A stretch of DNA of 64,000 nt, from the NCBI RefSeq assembly GCF_000502955.1, contig NZ_AYWO01000005.1, forward strand, positions 334,738-398,737. Direction: 5' to 3'. The notes below the pieces were generated by a model. The model was given only the letters and a program-made list of their open reading frames with translations, was not told where the DNA came from and searched no databases. Every line of letters begins with the position of its first letter. The stretch's first letter is position 1. The position numbers and the translations under genes were made by a program. The DNA is from Mesorhizobium sp. LNHC252B00 (GTDB lineage Bacteria; Pseudomonadota; Alphaproteobacteria; Rhizobiales; Rhizobiaceae). Positions 33,325-41,321 of this stretch are shown here, in pieces.

Positions 33325-34515
33325 TCAGTGCTTTCTTGAAAGCTGCTTCGTCGCGCCTTCGAGCCCGGCCAGTGTCAACGGAAACATGCGGCCGCCGAAA
33401 ATGTCGCGGATCATCGCGATCGAATGGGTGTAACCCCAGTTCTTTTCGGCCTCGGGATTGAGCCACACCGCGTTCGGCCATTGCTGCAGCAGGCGGCCGA
33501 GCCAGACGCTGCCTGCCTCCGGATTCCAGTGTTCGACCGAACCGCCGGGATGAGCGATCTCGTAGGGGCTCATCGACGCGTCGCCGACGACGATCACCTT
33601 GTAGTCCGGCCCGTATTTGTGGAGGAGGTCGAAGGTCGGAATCACCTCGGCATGCCTGCGGCGATTGTCCCTCCACACGCCCTCATAGAGGCAGTTGTGG
33701 AAATAGAAATATTCGAGCTGGCGGAATTCGGCGCGGGCGGCCGAGAACAGCTCCTCGACGCTTTTGATGTGATCGTCCATCGAGCCGCCGACATCGAAGA
33801 ACATCAGGAGCTTCACGGCGTTGCGGCGTTCCGGCCGCGTCCGCACGTCGAGATAGCCGTGCTCGGCGGTGGCGTGGATTGTTCCAGGCAGGTCGAACTC
33901 CTCCTCGGCACCCTCGCGCACCCAGCGGCGCAGACGCTTCAGCGCGATCTTGATGTTGCGGGTGCCGAGCTCGACGGCATCGTCGAAATTCCTGAACTCG
34001 CGTTTGTCCCACACCTTCACCGCGCGGCGGTTGCGGCTCTCATGCTGGCCGATGCGCACGCCTTCGGGGTTGTAGCCATAGGCGCCGAAGGGCGAGGTGC
34101 CGCCGGTGCCGATCCATTTCGAGCCACCCTGGTGGCGGCCTTTCTGCTCCTCCAGCCGCTGCTTCAGCGTCTCCATCAGCTTTTCGAAGCCGCCGAGCGC
34201 CTCGACCAGCTTTTTCTCTTCCTCGGTCAGGTGCTTTTCGGCGAGGCGACGCAACCAGTCCTCGGGAATGTTCGCGACATCGACCGCATCCGGTCCGCCG
34301 AGCGCTTCGATCCCCTTGAAGACATGCGAAAACACCTGGTCGAAGCGGTCGATATGGCGCTCGTCCTTCACCAATGCGGTGCGGGCGAGGTAATAAAAAC
34401 CTTCGACATCATAGTCGACCAGCCCGGCTTCCAGCCCCTCCAGCACCGACAGATATTCCCGCAGCGAAACGGGAACGCGGGCTGCCTTCAGTTCGAGGAA
34501 GAACGGGATGAACAT
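33325..34515 (-). CDS. VWA-containing CoxE-like protein
   Basis: 396 residues. An N-terminal helical region (VPVSLREYLSVLEGLEAGLVDYDVEGFYYLART) leads to a C-terminal von Willebrand A-like domain with FFDVGGSMDDHI in place of DxSxS, and VGDASMSPYEI near residue 315. CoxE-like proteins pair with MoxR AAA ATPases in chaperone roles, for example metal insertion. A MoxR gene lies 1.2 kb upstream on the same strand, but hicAB and an acetyltransferase gene separate them. The start is 6 bases after the hicB stop. Confidence 0.92.
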   Translation of the reverse strand: MFIPFFLELKAARVPVSLREYLSVLEGLEAGLVDYDVEGFYYLARTALVKDERHIDRFDQVFSHVFKGIEALGGPDAVDVANIPEDWLRRLAEKHLTEEEKKLVEALGGFEKLMETLKQRLEEQKGRHQGGSKWIGTGGTSPFGAYGYNPEGVRIGQHESRNRRAVKVWDKREFRNFDDAVELGTRNIKIALKRLRRWVREGAEEEFDLPGTIHATAEHGYLDVRTRPERRNAVKLLMFFDVGGSMDDHIKSVEELFSAARAEFRQLEYFYFHNCLYEGVWRDNRRRHAEVIPTFDLLHKYGPDYKVIVVGDASMSPYEIAHPGGSVEHWNPEAGSVWLGRLLQQWPNAVWLNPEAEKNWGYTHSIAMIRDIFGGRMFPLTLAGLEGATKQLSRKH

Positions 34516-34521
34516 GGTCGG

Positions 34522-34926
34522 TTATCTGTGGCCTTCGATCTTCTCTCGTGCGGCGCTTGCAATGAATGCGGAACGCGTCAGGCCACGCCGGCCTGCTTCT
34601 TCGTCGATCGCCGCCAGAAGGCCGGCGTCGAGCGACAGATTGGCTCGGACGGGCCGGCCCGAGTCGATCAGCACCGGGATCATCACGGCGGATTCGCCGG
34701 CGGCAGTATCGAGTTCGTCTTGCAGGAGCAATTGCGCCACCGTACGCGAGACCGGTAACTGCAGATGTTTCGTCGCACGTGCTTCGACCCATTCGCGCAC
34801 GGCGGAAGTCGCATCGGCAATGGCTTCTTCGGGGCTTGCGCCGCCGCCATGGCAGCCGGGAAGATCAGGGACGCGCACCCCCCAGATGTCCTCTGCCCCA
34901 TCGAGAATTCCAACATAATGCGTCAT
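34522..34926 (-). CDS. hicB: HicB-family antitoxin
   Basis: 134 residues from the ATG at 34926 (an in-frame start 21 bases earlier would overlap hicA). N-terminal HicB fold: YVGILDGAEDIWGVRVPDLPGCHGGGASPEEAIADA. C-terminal ribbon-helix-helix DNA-binding domain: RANLSLDAGLLAAIDEEAGRRGLTRSAFIASAA. HicB neutralises the HicA RNase and represses the operon. It lies 11 bases after hicA; a perfect palindrome upstream of hicA is the likely operator. Confidence 0.92.
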   Translation of the reverse strand: MTHYVGILDGAEDIWGVRVPDLPGCHGGGASPEEAIADATSAVREWVEARATKHLQLPVSRTVAQLLLQDELDTAAGESAVMIPVLIDSGRPVRANLSLDAGLLAAIDEEAGRRGLTRSAFIASAAREKIEGHR

Positions 34927-34937
34927 GCGGTCTGTCC

Positions 34938-35132
34938 TCAAATCCATGCAGCCAGCCGGGCGATCGACCGGGCGACACCAGGAGATTGTTCACGATGCCT
35001 AGGCACGATGATCATCACCTCTGGCCGTTCCGGATGCTCATATTTGTCGTGCTTGCCGCCGCCGAAACTTACCCAGCCATCGCGCAAAAGCCTGATGATA
35101 ATTTTGCGCGTATTGGTCTCGATCAACGGCAT
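34938..35132 (-). CDS. hicA: HicA-family mRNA interferase toxin
   Basis: 64 residues, the normal very small HicA size. The double-stranded-RNA-binding-like fold is visible: IIIRLLRDGWVSFGGGKHDKYEHP, with the catalytic His in GGKHDKY, and then MIIVPRHREQSPGVARSIAR. HicA cleaves translated mRNA. The gene precedes hicB, as usual. A sigma-70 promoter with a palindrome over the -10 box is directly upstream. Confidence 0.9.
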   Translation of the reverse strand: MPLIETNTRKIIIRLLRDGWVSFGGGKHDKYEHPERPEVMIIVPRHREQSPGVARSIARLAAWI

Positions 35133-35147
35133 TACACACCCAGATCA

Positions 35148-35181
35148 TGCGCAATATATTGCGCAATGGCGGCCATTTCAA
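35148..35181 (-). promoter_or_regulatory. hicAB promoter and perfect 18-base operator
   Basis: On the minus strand TTGAAA (35181-35176) is followed after exactly 17 bases by TATATT (35158-35153). The -10 box lies inside a perfect 18-base palindrome, TGCGCAATATATTGCGCA (35148-35165), 15 bases upstream of the hicA start. Binding of HicB here would block RNA polymerase directly. Confidence 0.85.
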
Positions 35182-35194
35182 GCTCCCACTTTCT

Positions 35195-35641
35195 TCACAA
35201 TAGATCATACTCGATGAAGCCCGTTCGCCGTGCCACATGGTCGTAGAGCTTGCGCGCGGTGGTGTTGGTCTCGTGCGTCATCCAGTAGACGTTCTTGACG
35301 CCGATTTTCGCAGCTTCCTGTTTCACCGCCTCGATCAGCGCTGCGCCGATGCCCTTGCCGCGCACATCCGGGTCGGCGAACAGGTCCTGCAGATAGCAAT
35401 TGTTTTTTTCCGACCAGCCGGAGCGATGGTAGAGATAGTGGGTGAGACCGACGACCTTGCCGTCGAGGGTCGCAACGAAACCCTTGGGTTCGAACTCACC
35501 CGGCGTGAACAGTCGTTGCCAAGTGACGGCATAGACCTCTTCGGGAAGCTTCGTCTCGTAGAAGGTCAGGTAGTCGGTCCACAGCCGCCGCCAGTCGGCG
35601 TGGTCGGACTGCGCGAGCGGGCGGACGATGATCTCAGACAT
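35195..35641 (-). CDS. GNAT-family N-acetyltransferase
   Basis: 148 residues from the ATG at 35641 (GGAGG-like AGGAAA upstream); a longer frame to 35704 lacks support. The GNAT acetyl-CoA loop is visible as DLFADPDVRGKGIGAALIEAV near residue 95, followed by YWMTHETNTTARKLYDHVA. Substrate unknown; the family acetylates amines, including amino acids and polyamines. It separates the MoxR gene from hicAB. Confidence 0.9.
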   Translation of the reverse strand: MSEIIVRPLAQSDHADWRRLWTDYLTFYETKLPEEVYAVTWQRLFTPGEFEPKGFVATLDGKVVGLTHYLYHRSGWSEKNNCYLQDLFADPDVRGKGIGAALIEAVKQEAAKIGVKNVYWMTHETNTTARKLYDHVARRTGFIEYDLL

Positions 35642-35717
35642 TGCATTTCCTCCGAAGGTTCTGGCCGAAACTGCCTTCCAGTTCGGCCGGCAGCAACGGT
35701 CCACAGAAGGGAAAGCG

Positions 35718-36557
35718 CTACTGCTGCCTTCTGGCCATGAAGGCCAGCCGCTCGAACAGGTGCACGTCCTGCTCGTTCTTCAAGAGGGCGCCATGCAGTT
35801 TGGGCAGGGCATTCTTCGGGTCGGCGCGCAAATCTTCCGGCGCAATGTCGTCGGCGACCAGCAGCCTTATCCAGTCGAGCGCTTCGGAGGTCGATGGCTT
35901 CTTCTTCAGCCCCGGCACCTCGCGGATCTCGTAGAACTGGGTCAGCGCCGCCCGCACCAGGTTCTGCTTGATGCCGGGATAGTGGACATCGACAATTCTG
36001 TGCAGCGTGTCGACGTCGGGAAAGCGGATATAGTGAAAGAAGCAGCGACGCAGGAAGGCGTCCGGTAGCTCCTTCTCATTGTTGGAGGTGATGATGACGA
36101 TCGGCCTTACCGCGGCACGGATAGTTTCGCCGGTCTCGTAGACGAAGAACTCCATCCGATCGAGTTCCTGCAGCAAATCGTTGGGGAATTCGATGTCGGC
36201 CTTGTCGATCTCGTCGATCAAAAGCACAACCTTTTTACCGGCCGCGAACGCCTCCCAAAGTTTGCCGCGCTTGATGTAATTCCTGATGTCGTTGAACCTG
36301 CTATCGCCGAGCTGGCTGTCGCGCAGGCGCGAGACCGCATCATACTCGTAAAGGCCCTGCTGCGCCCTGGTGGTCGACTTGACGTGCCATTCGATCAGAT
36401 CGAGGCCGAGTGCCGCCGCCACCTGGCGCGCCAGTTCCGTCTTGCCGGTGCCGGGCTCGCCCTTAACCAGCAAGGGCCGCTCCAGCGCGATCGCCGCGTT
36501 GACGGCCACCATCAGATCCTTGTCGGCGACATAGGCCGCCGTGCCTTCGAAACGCAT
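35718..36557 (-). CDS. MoxR-family AAA+ ATPase
   Basis: 279 residues from the ATG at 36557 (AGGAGC upstream); longer frames extend into the 6S RNA region and are rejected. Walker A GEPGTGKTELAR, Walker B VVLLIDEIDKAD, sensor 1 VIITSNNEKELPDAFLRRCF. MoxR proteins assist folding or cofactor insertion with VWA partners. Its likely partner is the CoxE-like gene at 33325-34515. Confidence 0.93.
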   Translation of the reverse strand: MRFEGTAAYVADKDLMVAVNAAIALERPLLVKGEPGTGKTELARQVAAALGLDLIEWHVKSTTRAQQGLYEYDAVSRLRDSQLGDSRFNDIRNYIKRGKLWEAFAAGKKVVLLIDEIDKADIEFPNDLLQELDRMEFFVYETGETIRAAVRPIVIITSNNEKELPDAFLRRCFFHYIRFPDVDTLHRIVDVHYPGIKQNLVRAALTQFYEIREVPGLKKKPSTSEALDWIRLLVADDIAPEDLRADPKNALPKLHGALLKNEQDVHLFERLAFMARRQQ

Positions 36558-36707
36558 TTTTGCTCCTTGGTTGCCATGACAACCGTAAGGAGGCGGACTT
36601 GCCAGTGCAAGGCACGGCGGCGCTTGGCGCTGAACAGAAGCAACGGATTTGCAGAGAATAAAGTCGCCGGCCACGCTGTCTCTCTGGCGCTTGCCCGATG
36701 AGCCGCC

Positions 36708-36713
36708 TATATT
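36708..36713 (+). promoter_or_regulatory. Probable -10 element of 6S RNA
   Basis: TATATT stands 7-8 bases before the expected 6S RNA start. The -35 region is not clear: TGGCGC sits at 17-base spacing and CTTGCC is closer. Confidence 0.5.
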
Positions 36714-36719
36714 GCGGGT

Positions 36720-36878
36720 GACGGTCTGTGCTTCCCGGCAGGAGAACATTTTCCCCGGGGCCTTAACGATCCTTAGGGAGCTGTCCCTGGGAAGACCCGT
36801 GGGTTTTCTCACACGGCGCCCACCTACTTTGTAGGTTCCCGGGATCGCTCTCTCCACCGGTTGTGTGGACCGTCGCTT
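36720..36878 (+). ncRNA. ssrS: 6S RNA
   Basis: 6S RNA mimics an open promoter and binds sigma-70 RNA polymerase in stationary phase. Conserved core pieces are present: TTCCCGGCAGGAGAACATT on the left, CCCCGGGGCCTTAACGATCC in the middle, and GGTTCCCGGGATCG on the right, closing a long hairpin with a central bubble. A local hairpin CCTACTTTGTAGG lies in the right half. The gene precedes 5-formyl-THF cyclo-ligase, its conserved neighbour. Ends are estimated to within about 10 bases. Confidence 0.88.
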
Positions 36879-36966
36879 CTCCAAGGCGTCTCCACGCATT
36901 CGGTGAATGATACGGTGGAAACGCCGCTCTTCTCCATTCAAATCTGGCCTTCTCCAGCGTTGGCGC

Positions 36967-37554
36967 ATGACATTGTCTAGAGACCTGAAAAAGCAGCTTC
37001 GCCGCGAGGCACTTGGGCGCCGCGACGCGCTCGATGAATTCTGGCGGGTGGAGATCGCGCTGGAAATGGCTGAGACTGCGCGCGATCACCTCCACATCGA
37101 AGCGGGTCAGATCGTTTCCGGCTTCTGGCCGATGCGTTCGGAGGTCGACGTCAGGCCGCTGATGTTTGCGTTGCGCGAGAAGGGCGCACGGCTCTGCCTG
37201 CCGGCCATTCTCGACAAGACCACCATCGTCTTTCGCGAGCTGGTGCGCGGCGCGCCGATGGTCGAGATGGGTTTCGGCACGGTCGGTCCGCATGAGGAGG
37301 CTGAGGTGCTCGATCCCTCGGTGATGCTGGTGCCGCTCGCCGCCTTCGACGCGCGAGGCCATCGCATCGGCTACGGCGCTGGCTATTACGACCGCGCCAT
37401 CGCCAGGCTGATCGACAAGGGACAGCCGCCGCGACTGATTGGCATCGCCTTCGATTGCCAGGAGGTGGCGCAGGTGCCGGATGAGGACCATGACGTCATC
37501 ATCGCGGAAATACTCACCGAGAGCGGGTTGCGCCGCTTCGTGCCAAAATTGTAG
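36967..37554 (+). CDS. fthC: 5-formyltetrahydrofolate cyclo-ligase
   Basis: Converts 5-formyl-THF to 5,10-methenyl-THF with ATP. 195 residues. The family signature FDARGHRIGYGAGYYDR near residue 140 and GFWPMRSEVDVRPL near residue 53 are clear. The ATG at 36967 is preferred over one at 36907, which would give 20 extra basic residues and overlap the end of the 6S transcript. The 6S RNA and fthC pairing suggests processing of a shared transcript, as known in E. coli (ygfA). Confidence 0.94.
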   Translation: MTLSRDLKKQLRREALGRRDALDEFWRVEIALEMAETARDHLHIEAGQIVSGFWPMRSEVDVRPLMFALREKGARLCLPAILDKTTIVFRELVRGAPMVEMGFGTVGPHEEAEVLDPSVMLVPLAAFDARGHRIGYGAGYYDRAIARLIDKGQPPRLIGIAFDCQEVAQVPDEDHDVIIAEILTESGLRRFVPKL

Positions 37555-37624
37555 ATAAATGGACGCATGATCTTTCACTGGCGTCATGCAGCTTTTGCTT
37601 CGCTGACCTTCGGTGCGGGATCAT

Positions 37625-38449
37625 ATGAGACTTCTCTTCCTCGGTGACATGGTTGGAAAAACGGGACGCACCGCGGTGTGGGAACAACTGCCCGGGCTGA
37701 TCTCCGACTTCAAACTCGATTTCGTCATCGTCAACGGCGAGAACGCCGCCGGCGGCTTCGGCATCACCGAAGACATCTTTCGCGAGACGATCGCGGCCGG
37801 CGCCGATGTCGTCACCACGGGCAACCATGTCTGGGATCAGCGCGACGCGCTGGCCTTCGCGCCGCGCGAAGAACGTTTCCTGCGCCCCTCCAACTTTCCC
37901 AAGGGCACGCCCGGACGCGGCTCCGGCGTCTACATCGCCAGGAGCGGCGCGCGCGTGCTGGTCGCCAACATCATGGGCCGGGTGTTCATGCATCCCGAGC
38001 TCGACGACCCGTTCCAGGCCGGCGAACGCGAGCTTGCCGCCTGTCCGCTCGGCGAGCAGGCGGATGCGGTGGTCATCGACTTCCACGCCGAGGCGACCTC
38101 GGAAAAGATGTGTTTCGCGCATTTCGTCGATGGCCGTGCCAGCCTCGTCATCGGCACCCACACACACCAGCCGACCGGCGACCACCAGATCCTCAATGGC
38201 GGCACCGGCTACATGTCCGACGCCGGCATGTGCGGCGACTATGATTCCTCGCTCGGCATGGACAAGGAGGAACCGCTCAACCGGTTCCTGTCGAAAGTGC
38301 CGAAAGGGCGCTTCGAGGCCGCCACCGGACCGGCGACATTGTGCGGCGTCGGGGTCGACATTTCCGACCGCACCGGGCTGACGGAGAAGATCGCGCCGTT
38401 TCGTCGCGGCCCGCGGCTGGAGGAAACCGCCCCGTCCTTCTGGTCGTGA
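37625..38449 (+). CDS. YmdB-type metallophosphoesterase (TIGR00282)
   Basis: 274 residues. Dinuclear metal site motifs in order: LFLGDMVGKTGR, VNGENAAGG, TTGNHVWDQ, DFHAEATSEK, GTHTHQPTGD. Members are phosphodiesterases, with the Bacillus YmdB acting on 2',3'-cyclic nucleotides. The ATG at 37625 begins at the first motif strand. It lies 70 bases after fthC in the same direction, a common order in alphaproteobacteria. Confidence 0.94.
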   Translation: MRLLFLGDMVGKTGRTAVWEQLPGLISDFKLDFVIVNGENAAGGFGITEDIFRETIAAGADVVTTGNHVWDQRDALAFAPREERFLRPSNFPKGTPGRGSGVYIARSGARVLVANIMGRVFMHPELDDPFQAGERELAACPLGEQADAVVIDFHAEATSEKMCFAHFVDGRASLVIGTHTHQPTGDHQILNGGTGYMSDAGMCGDYDSSLGMDKEEPLNRFLSKVPKGRFEAATGPATLCGVGVDISDRTGLTEKIAPFRRGPRLEETAPSFWS

Positions 38450-38523
38450 CATTGATATAGCCGCGCATAGTACCTAACTGCCGGCGACACTGCTCTAGAT
38501 CGTTAATAGAGGGGACGACCTCC

Positions 38524-39291
38524 ATGCAGCTCATCGAATTCCTGGCGCCGCATTTTCAATTCGCGTCCGATCCAACGGCCTGGGTCGCGCTGCTGACGCT
38601 GATCGTGCTGGAGATCGTTCTCGGCATCGACAATCTGATCTTCATCTCGATCCTGACCAACAAGCTGCCGGTAGCCCAAAGGGCCCGCGCACGCCGCCTC
38701 GGCATCTCGGCGGCGCTGGTCATGCGGCTAGTGCTGCTGGCCACCATTTCGATCATCGTTCAGTTGACGACGCCGGTGTTCACCGCCCTCGGCCGCGGCT
38801 TTTCCTGGCGCGACCTGATCCTTATCGCCGGTGGCCTGTTCCTTGTCTGGAAGGCAACCAAGGAAATCCATCACACGGTCGATCCCGACGACCACAAGGA
38901 CACGATGCTGGGCGAGACGCTGCAGATCAGCCTTGCCGGTGCGATCTTCCAGATCCTGCTGCTCGACCTCGTCTTCTCCATCGATTCGATCATCACCGCC
39001 GTCGGCATGACCGACGAGATCGCCATCATGTATATCGCCGTGATCGTCGCGGTCAGCGTGATGATGCTTGCGGCCGGACCGCTGGCGGACTTCATCGCCA
39101 GGAACCCGAGCATCGTCATGCTGGCGCTGGGCTTCCTTTTAATGATCGGCATGACGCTGATCGCCGACGGCATGGGTTACCATGTGCCCAAGGGCTATAT
39201 TTATGCGGCGATGGGCTTTTCGGCGCTCGTCGAGGGGCTCAACATGCTGGCCCGACGGCGCAAGAAGGCGAAGGCGGGCGGCGGGCACTGA
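38524..39291 (+). CDS. TerC-family integral membrane protein
   Basis: 255 residues and about seven membrane segments. The TerC signature [21 protein letters not shown] is at residues 31-51, and a second acidic membrane motif [17 protein letters not shown] is near residue 150. The two acidic motifs suggest ion, possibly Mn, handling as known for TerC relatives. The C-terminus is short and basic ([13 protein letters not shown]). GAGGGGACG precedes the ATG. Confidence 0.93.
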   Translation: MQLIEFLAPHFQFASDPTAWVALLTLIVLEIVLGIDNLIFISILTNKLPVAQRARARRLGISAALVMRLVLLATISIIVQLTTPVFTALGRGFSWRDLILIAGGLFLVWKATKEIHHTVDPDDHKDTMLGETLQISLAGAIFQILLLDLVFSIDSIITAVGMTDEIAIMYIAVIVAVSVMMLAAGPLADFIARNPSIVMLALGFLLMIGMTLIADGMGYHVPKGYIYAAMGFSALVEGLNMLARRRKKAKAGGGH

Positions 39292-39374
39292 GGGGCGGCG
39301 GATACCAAACCGAGATCAATCGCGTGCTCCGTCACCATGTGATTGAACAGGAAAAACGGCGATCTTGAGCCGGT

Positions 39375-39842
39375 TCAGTTCGTCGGCACACCCTTCGGGT
39401 GACGGTCGCCGATCAGGTCGAGCGTCAGGCCGTGTTCCAGCCACGCCTTGGCGCCGGCCAGCACGAGGGTGAAGCCGCCGGTTGAACCGATGGCCTCCTT
39501 CACCTGCTCGTCGCCGTTGCCGGCGAAACCGAAATTGCGAACCTCCACAAAGGTCGCATCGCCGGGCATTTCGGTGAAGGTCCAGACCACCGTGGTCGGC
39601 GGATCGCTCCACTGCATGACGATCTTGTCGTTCGCGACGATCTCGCTGACATCGACTGTCGTCGAGACGCCGTACATGCGCCACTCCCAACGAACCTGCT
39701 TTCCGCTGTCGAGACGGCCGCTGCCGTGGGTGAACCAGAATTTCGTGGTGATTGCCGGATCGACGATGGCCTCGAACACGTGGGCGACAGGCCGCCGGAT
39801 CAGCATGCCGGCTTCGGCGGTCGGTGTCTCGCGGATTTCCAT
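39375..39842 (-). CDS. SRPBCC domain protein (AHSA1-like)
   Basis: 155 residues with the START/Bet v 1 fold: RRPVAHVFEAIVDPAITTKFWFT at the N-terminus and then TMQW-type strands (KIVMQWSDPPTTVVWTFTE). The C-terminal helix is GFTLVLAGAKAWLEHGL. It is the last of three small genes transcribed away from an ArsR regulator; such groups bind hydrophobic ligands, target unknown. The start at 39842 is at MEIRETPTAE; the longer frame overlaps the VOC gene. Confidence 0.9.
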   Translation of the reverse strand: MEIRETPTAEAGMLIRRPVAHVFEAIVDPAITTKFWFTHGSGRLDSGKQVRWEWRMYGVSTTVDVSEIVANDKIVMQWSDPPTTVVWTFTEMPGDATFVEVRNFGFAGNGDEQVKEAIGSTGGFTLVLAGAKAWLEHGLTLDLIGDRHPKGVPTN

Positions 39843-39868
39843 GGGATTGTCCTTTCCGGGCTTGGCGC

Positions 39869-40249
39869 TCACCAGGCGTCTGGTTCGCGCAGCATGTGAA
39901 CGATGCTGGCTGGATTGCTGATCCAGCCGCCGCGGAAGCCCTCGCCCAGAGGCTCGATAGCATCGCAACGCACAATTCCGGCCCTGGCGAAATGATCCGC
40001 AGCGGCGGGAAAATCATCGGCAAACAGCTCCAGCCACACTTCGGCTTGGCTCATCATCGGCGCTTCATCGATCCACAAGCGGTTGGGACCGAGCTCGAAG
40101 CCGATTGCCGGCGCCTTATCGGTGAACGGCTTCAGGCCGACGACGTCGCGGTAGAAGGCGACCGTCGTCTCATATTGGTGTGGCGGCACCTTCATGGCGA
40201 TATTGATGCCACCGGTGATCTTCGCGGTCATTGCGGGCTCCGTCGTCAT
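39869..40249 (-). CDS. VOC-family (glyoxalase/bleomycin-resistance fold) protein
   Basis: 126 residues from an ATG at 40249; an ATG at 40231 is the alternative. The vicinal-oxygen-chelate fold is suggested by INIAMKVPPHQYETTVAFYRDVVGLKPF and NRLWIDEAPMMSQAEVWLELFADD. No specific substrate can be named. It starts 2 bases after the stop of the upstream SRPBCC gene and ends 26 bases before the next, so it is the middle of a three-gene transcript. Confidence 0.88.
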   Translation of the reverse strand: MTTEPAMTAKITGGINIAMKVPPHQYETTVAFYRDVVGLKPFTDKAPAIGFELGPNRLWIDEAPMMSQAEVWLELFADDFPAAADHFARAGIVRCDAIEPLGEGFRGGWISNPASIVHMLREPDAW

Positions 40250-40251
40250 GT

Positions 40252-40734
40252 TCAGATATTGGTCTCGTTGGCGGGTTCGCCCTTCATCTCGCTGCGGTAG
40301 TAGCCCTCGCGCAAATTGATGCCGTATTCGACATAGGCCTTCATGCAGGCCAGCATCTGCGACCAGCCCTCGCAGTTGAGGTAGGATTTCTTCAGGCCGA
40401 CCGCACCTTCCCGCCAGCCGCTCTCGGCGATGGTGACGAAGGTGCCGCCATCGTCGAGCGGTTCGAAATTCATCTCGACGCGGGTCTTGTAGGCCGGCTT
40501 GCCGTCGGCATCGGCGGCATCCCAGCGCAGCACGATGCGGCTGTCCTTGACCACCTCGTCGACCTCGACCGGCACCTTGCCCCACCAGACGACACTGGCA
40601 CCCGCTTCCAGCGGCGCGCTGGCACCGCCGATCGTGGTGAAATAGCCGCTGAGTTTCGTTGGATTGACGACCGCGTCGAAGACGTCGGCGACCGGCCTGC
40701 CGATGCGTCCTGAAACACTGAATCCAAGTGACAT
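40252..40734 (-). CDS. SRPBCC domain protein (AHSA1-like), first gene of ArsR-linked group
   Basis: 160 residues from MSLGFSVSGR at 40734, with AAGGGAAGGAG upstream. Ligand-cavity fold: IGRPVADVFDAVVNPTKLSGYFTT, then SVVWWGKVPVEVDEVV and a long C-terminal helix GWSQMLACMKAYVEYGINLREG. It differs from its neighbour at 39375 but has the same fold. Divergent from the arsR gene across 52 bases containing a palindrome. Confidence 0.91.
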   Translation of the reverse strand: MSLGFSVSGRIGRPVADVFDAVVNPTKLSGYFTTIGGASAPLEAGASVVWWGKVPVEVDEVVKDSRIVLRWDAADADGKPAYKTRVEMNFEPLDDGGTFVTIAESGWREGAVGLKKSYLNCEGWSQMLACMKAYVEYGINLREGYYRSEMKGEPANETNI

Positions 40735-40768
40735 ATCCACAACTCCTTCCCTTGATTGGCCGAAGGAT

Positions 40769-40788
40769 ATGTTATAGAAATATAACAT
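40769..40788 (+). promoter_or_regulatory. Operator of the ArsR-type regulator
   Basis: Perfect arms ATGTTATA (40769-40776) and TATAACAT (40781-40788) around GAAA. The right arm runs into the arsR start codon at 40787, and the site lies between two divergent starts, so one binding event could shut both directions. Confidence 0.78.
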
Positions 40789-41110
40789 GTCAAGCCGATC
40801 GCAAGACGACAATGTTTTCAAGGCGCTGGCGCATCCGCGCCGGCGCGAAATCCTGGATCAGCTGAAGGATGCGCCAAGGACCACCGGCATGCTGTGCGAT
40901 GCGTTTCCCGATATCGATCGCTGCACCGTGATGCTACACCTCAAGGTGCTGGAGGAGGCCGACCTCATCGTCGCGCGGCGCGACGGACGCGAGCGCTGGA
41001 ACCATCTCAACGCGCTGCCGATCAAGCAGATCCATGACCGCTGGATCAGCCAGTATGCCGGCCATGCGCTCAGCATCATCGACCGGCTGAAGTCGGATCT
41101 GGAGGCGTGA
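40787..41110 (+). CDS. ArsR-family transcriptional regulator
   Basis: 107 residues, a single winged helix: VFKALAHPRRREILDQLKDA, TTGMLCDAF.DIDRCTVMLHLKVLEEADLIVARRDGRERWNHL. This is the subgroup that controls SRPBCC/AHSA1 genes. No metal-binding Cys cluster typical of ArsR/SmtB sensors is seen, so it may respond to an organic ligand. It is divergent from the SRPBCC-VOC-SRPBCC group and its start overlaps its own probable operator. Confidence 0.92.
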   Translation: MSSRSQDDNVFKALAHPRRREILDQLKDAPRTTGMLCDAFPDIDRCTVMLHLKVLEEADLIVARRDGRERWNHLNALPIKQIHDRWISQYAGHALSIIDRLKSDLEA

Positions 41111-41321
41111 GCGGTGGCGGCGATCCATGTCGTGCGTCCCATGCGCCGTGTGGCTGGACGAATTGAGCCGATTTATCTATAAGCCGGCCATTCCGACAGA
41201 GAACGCCGTGCTTCCACGAGTTGCACCTGGGACGCTCTGAAATTTTGAATTCGAGCATTGCGCAAGTCGAGGTGAGATCACCTGCTTCGGATGCTCTAGC
41301 CGAGAACACGACAGGGGTGCC

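Noticed and set aside
33424-34758. 444-residue plus-strand frame opposite the VWA and hicB genes
   Set aside because: Spans two well-supported minus genes and has antisense-type composition.
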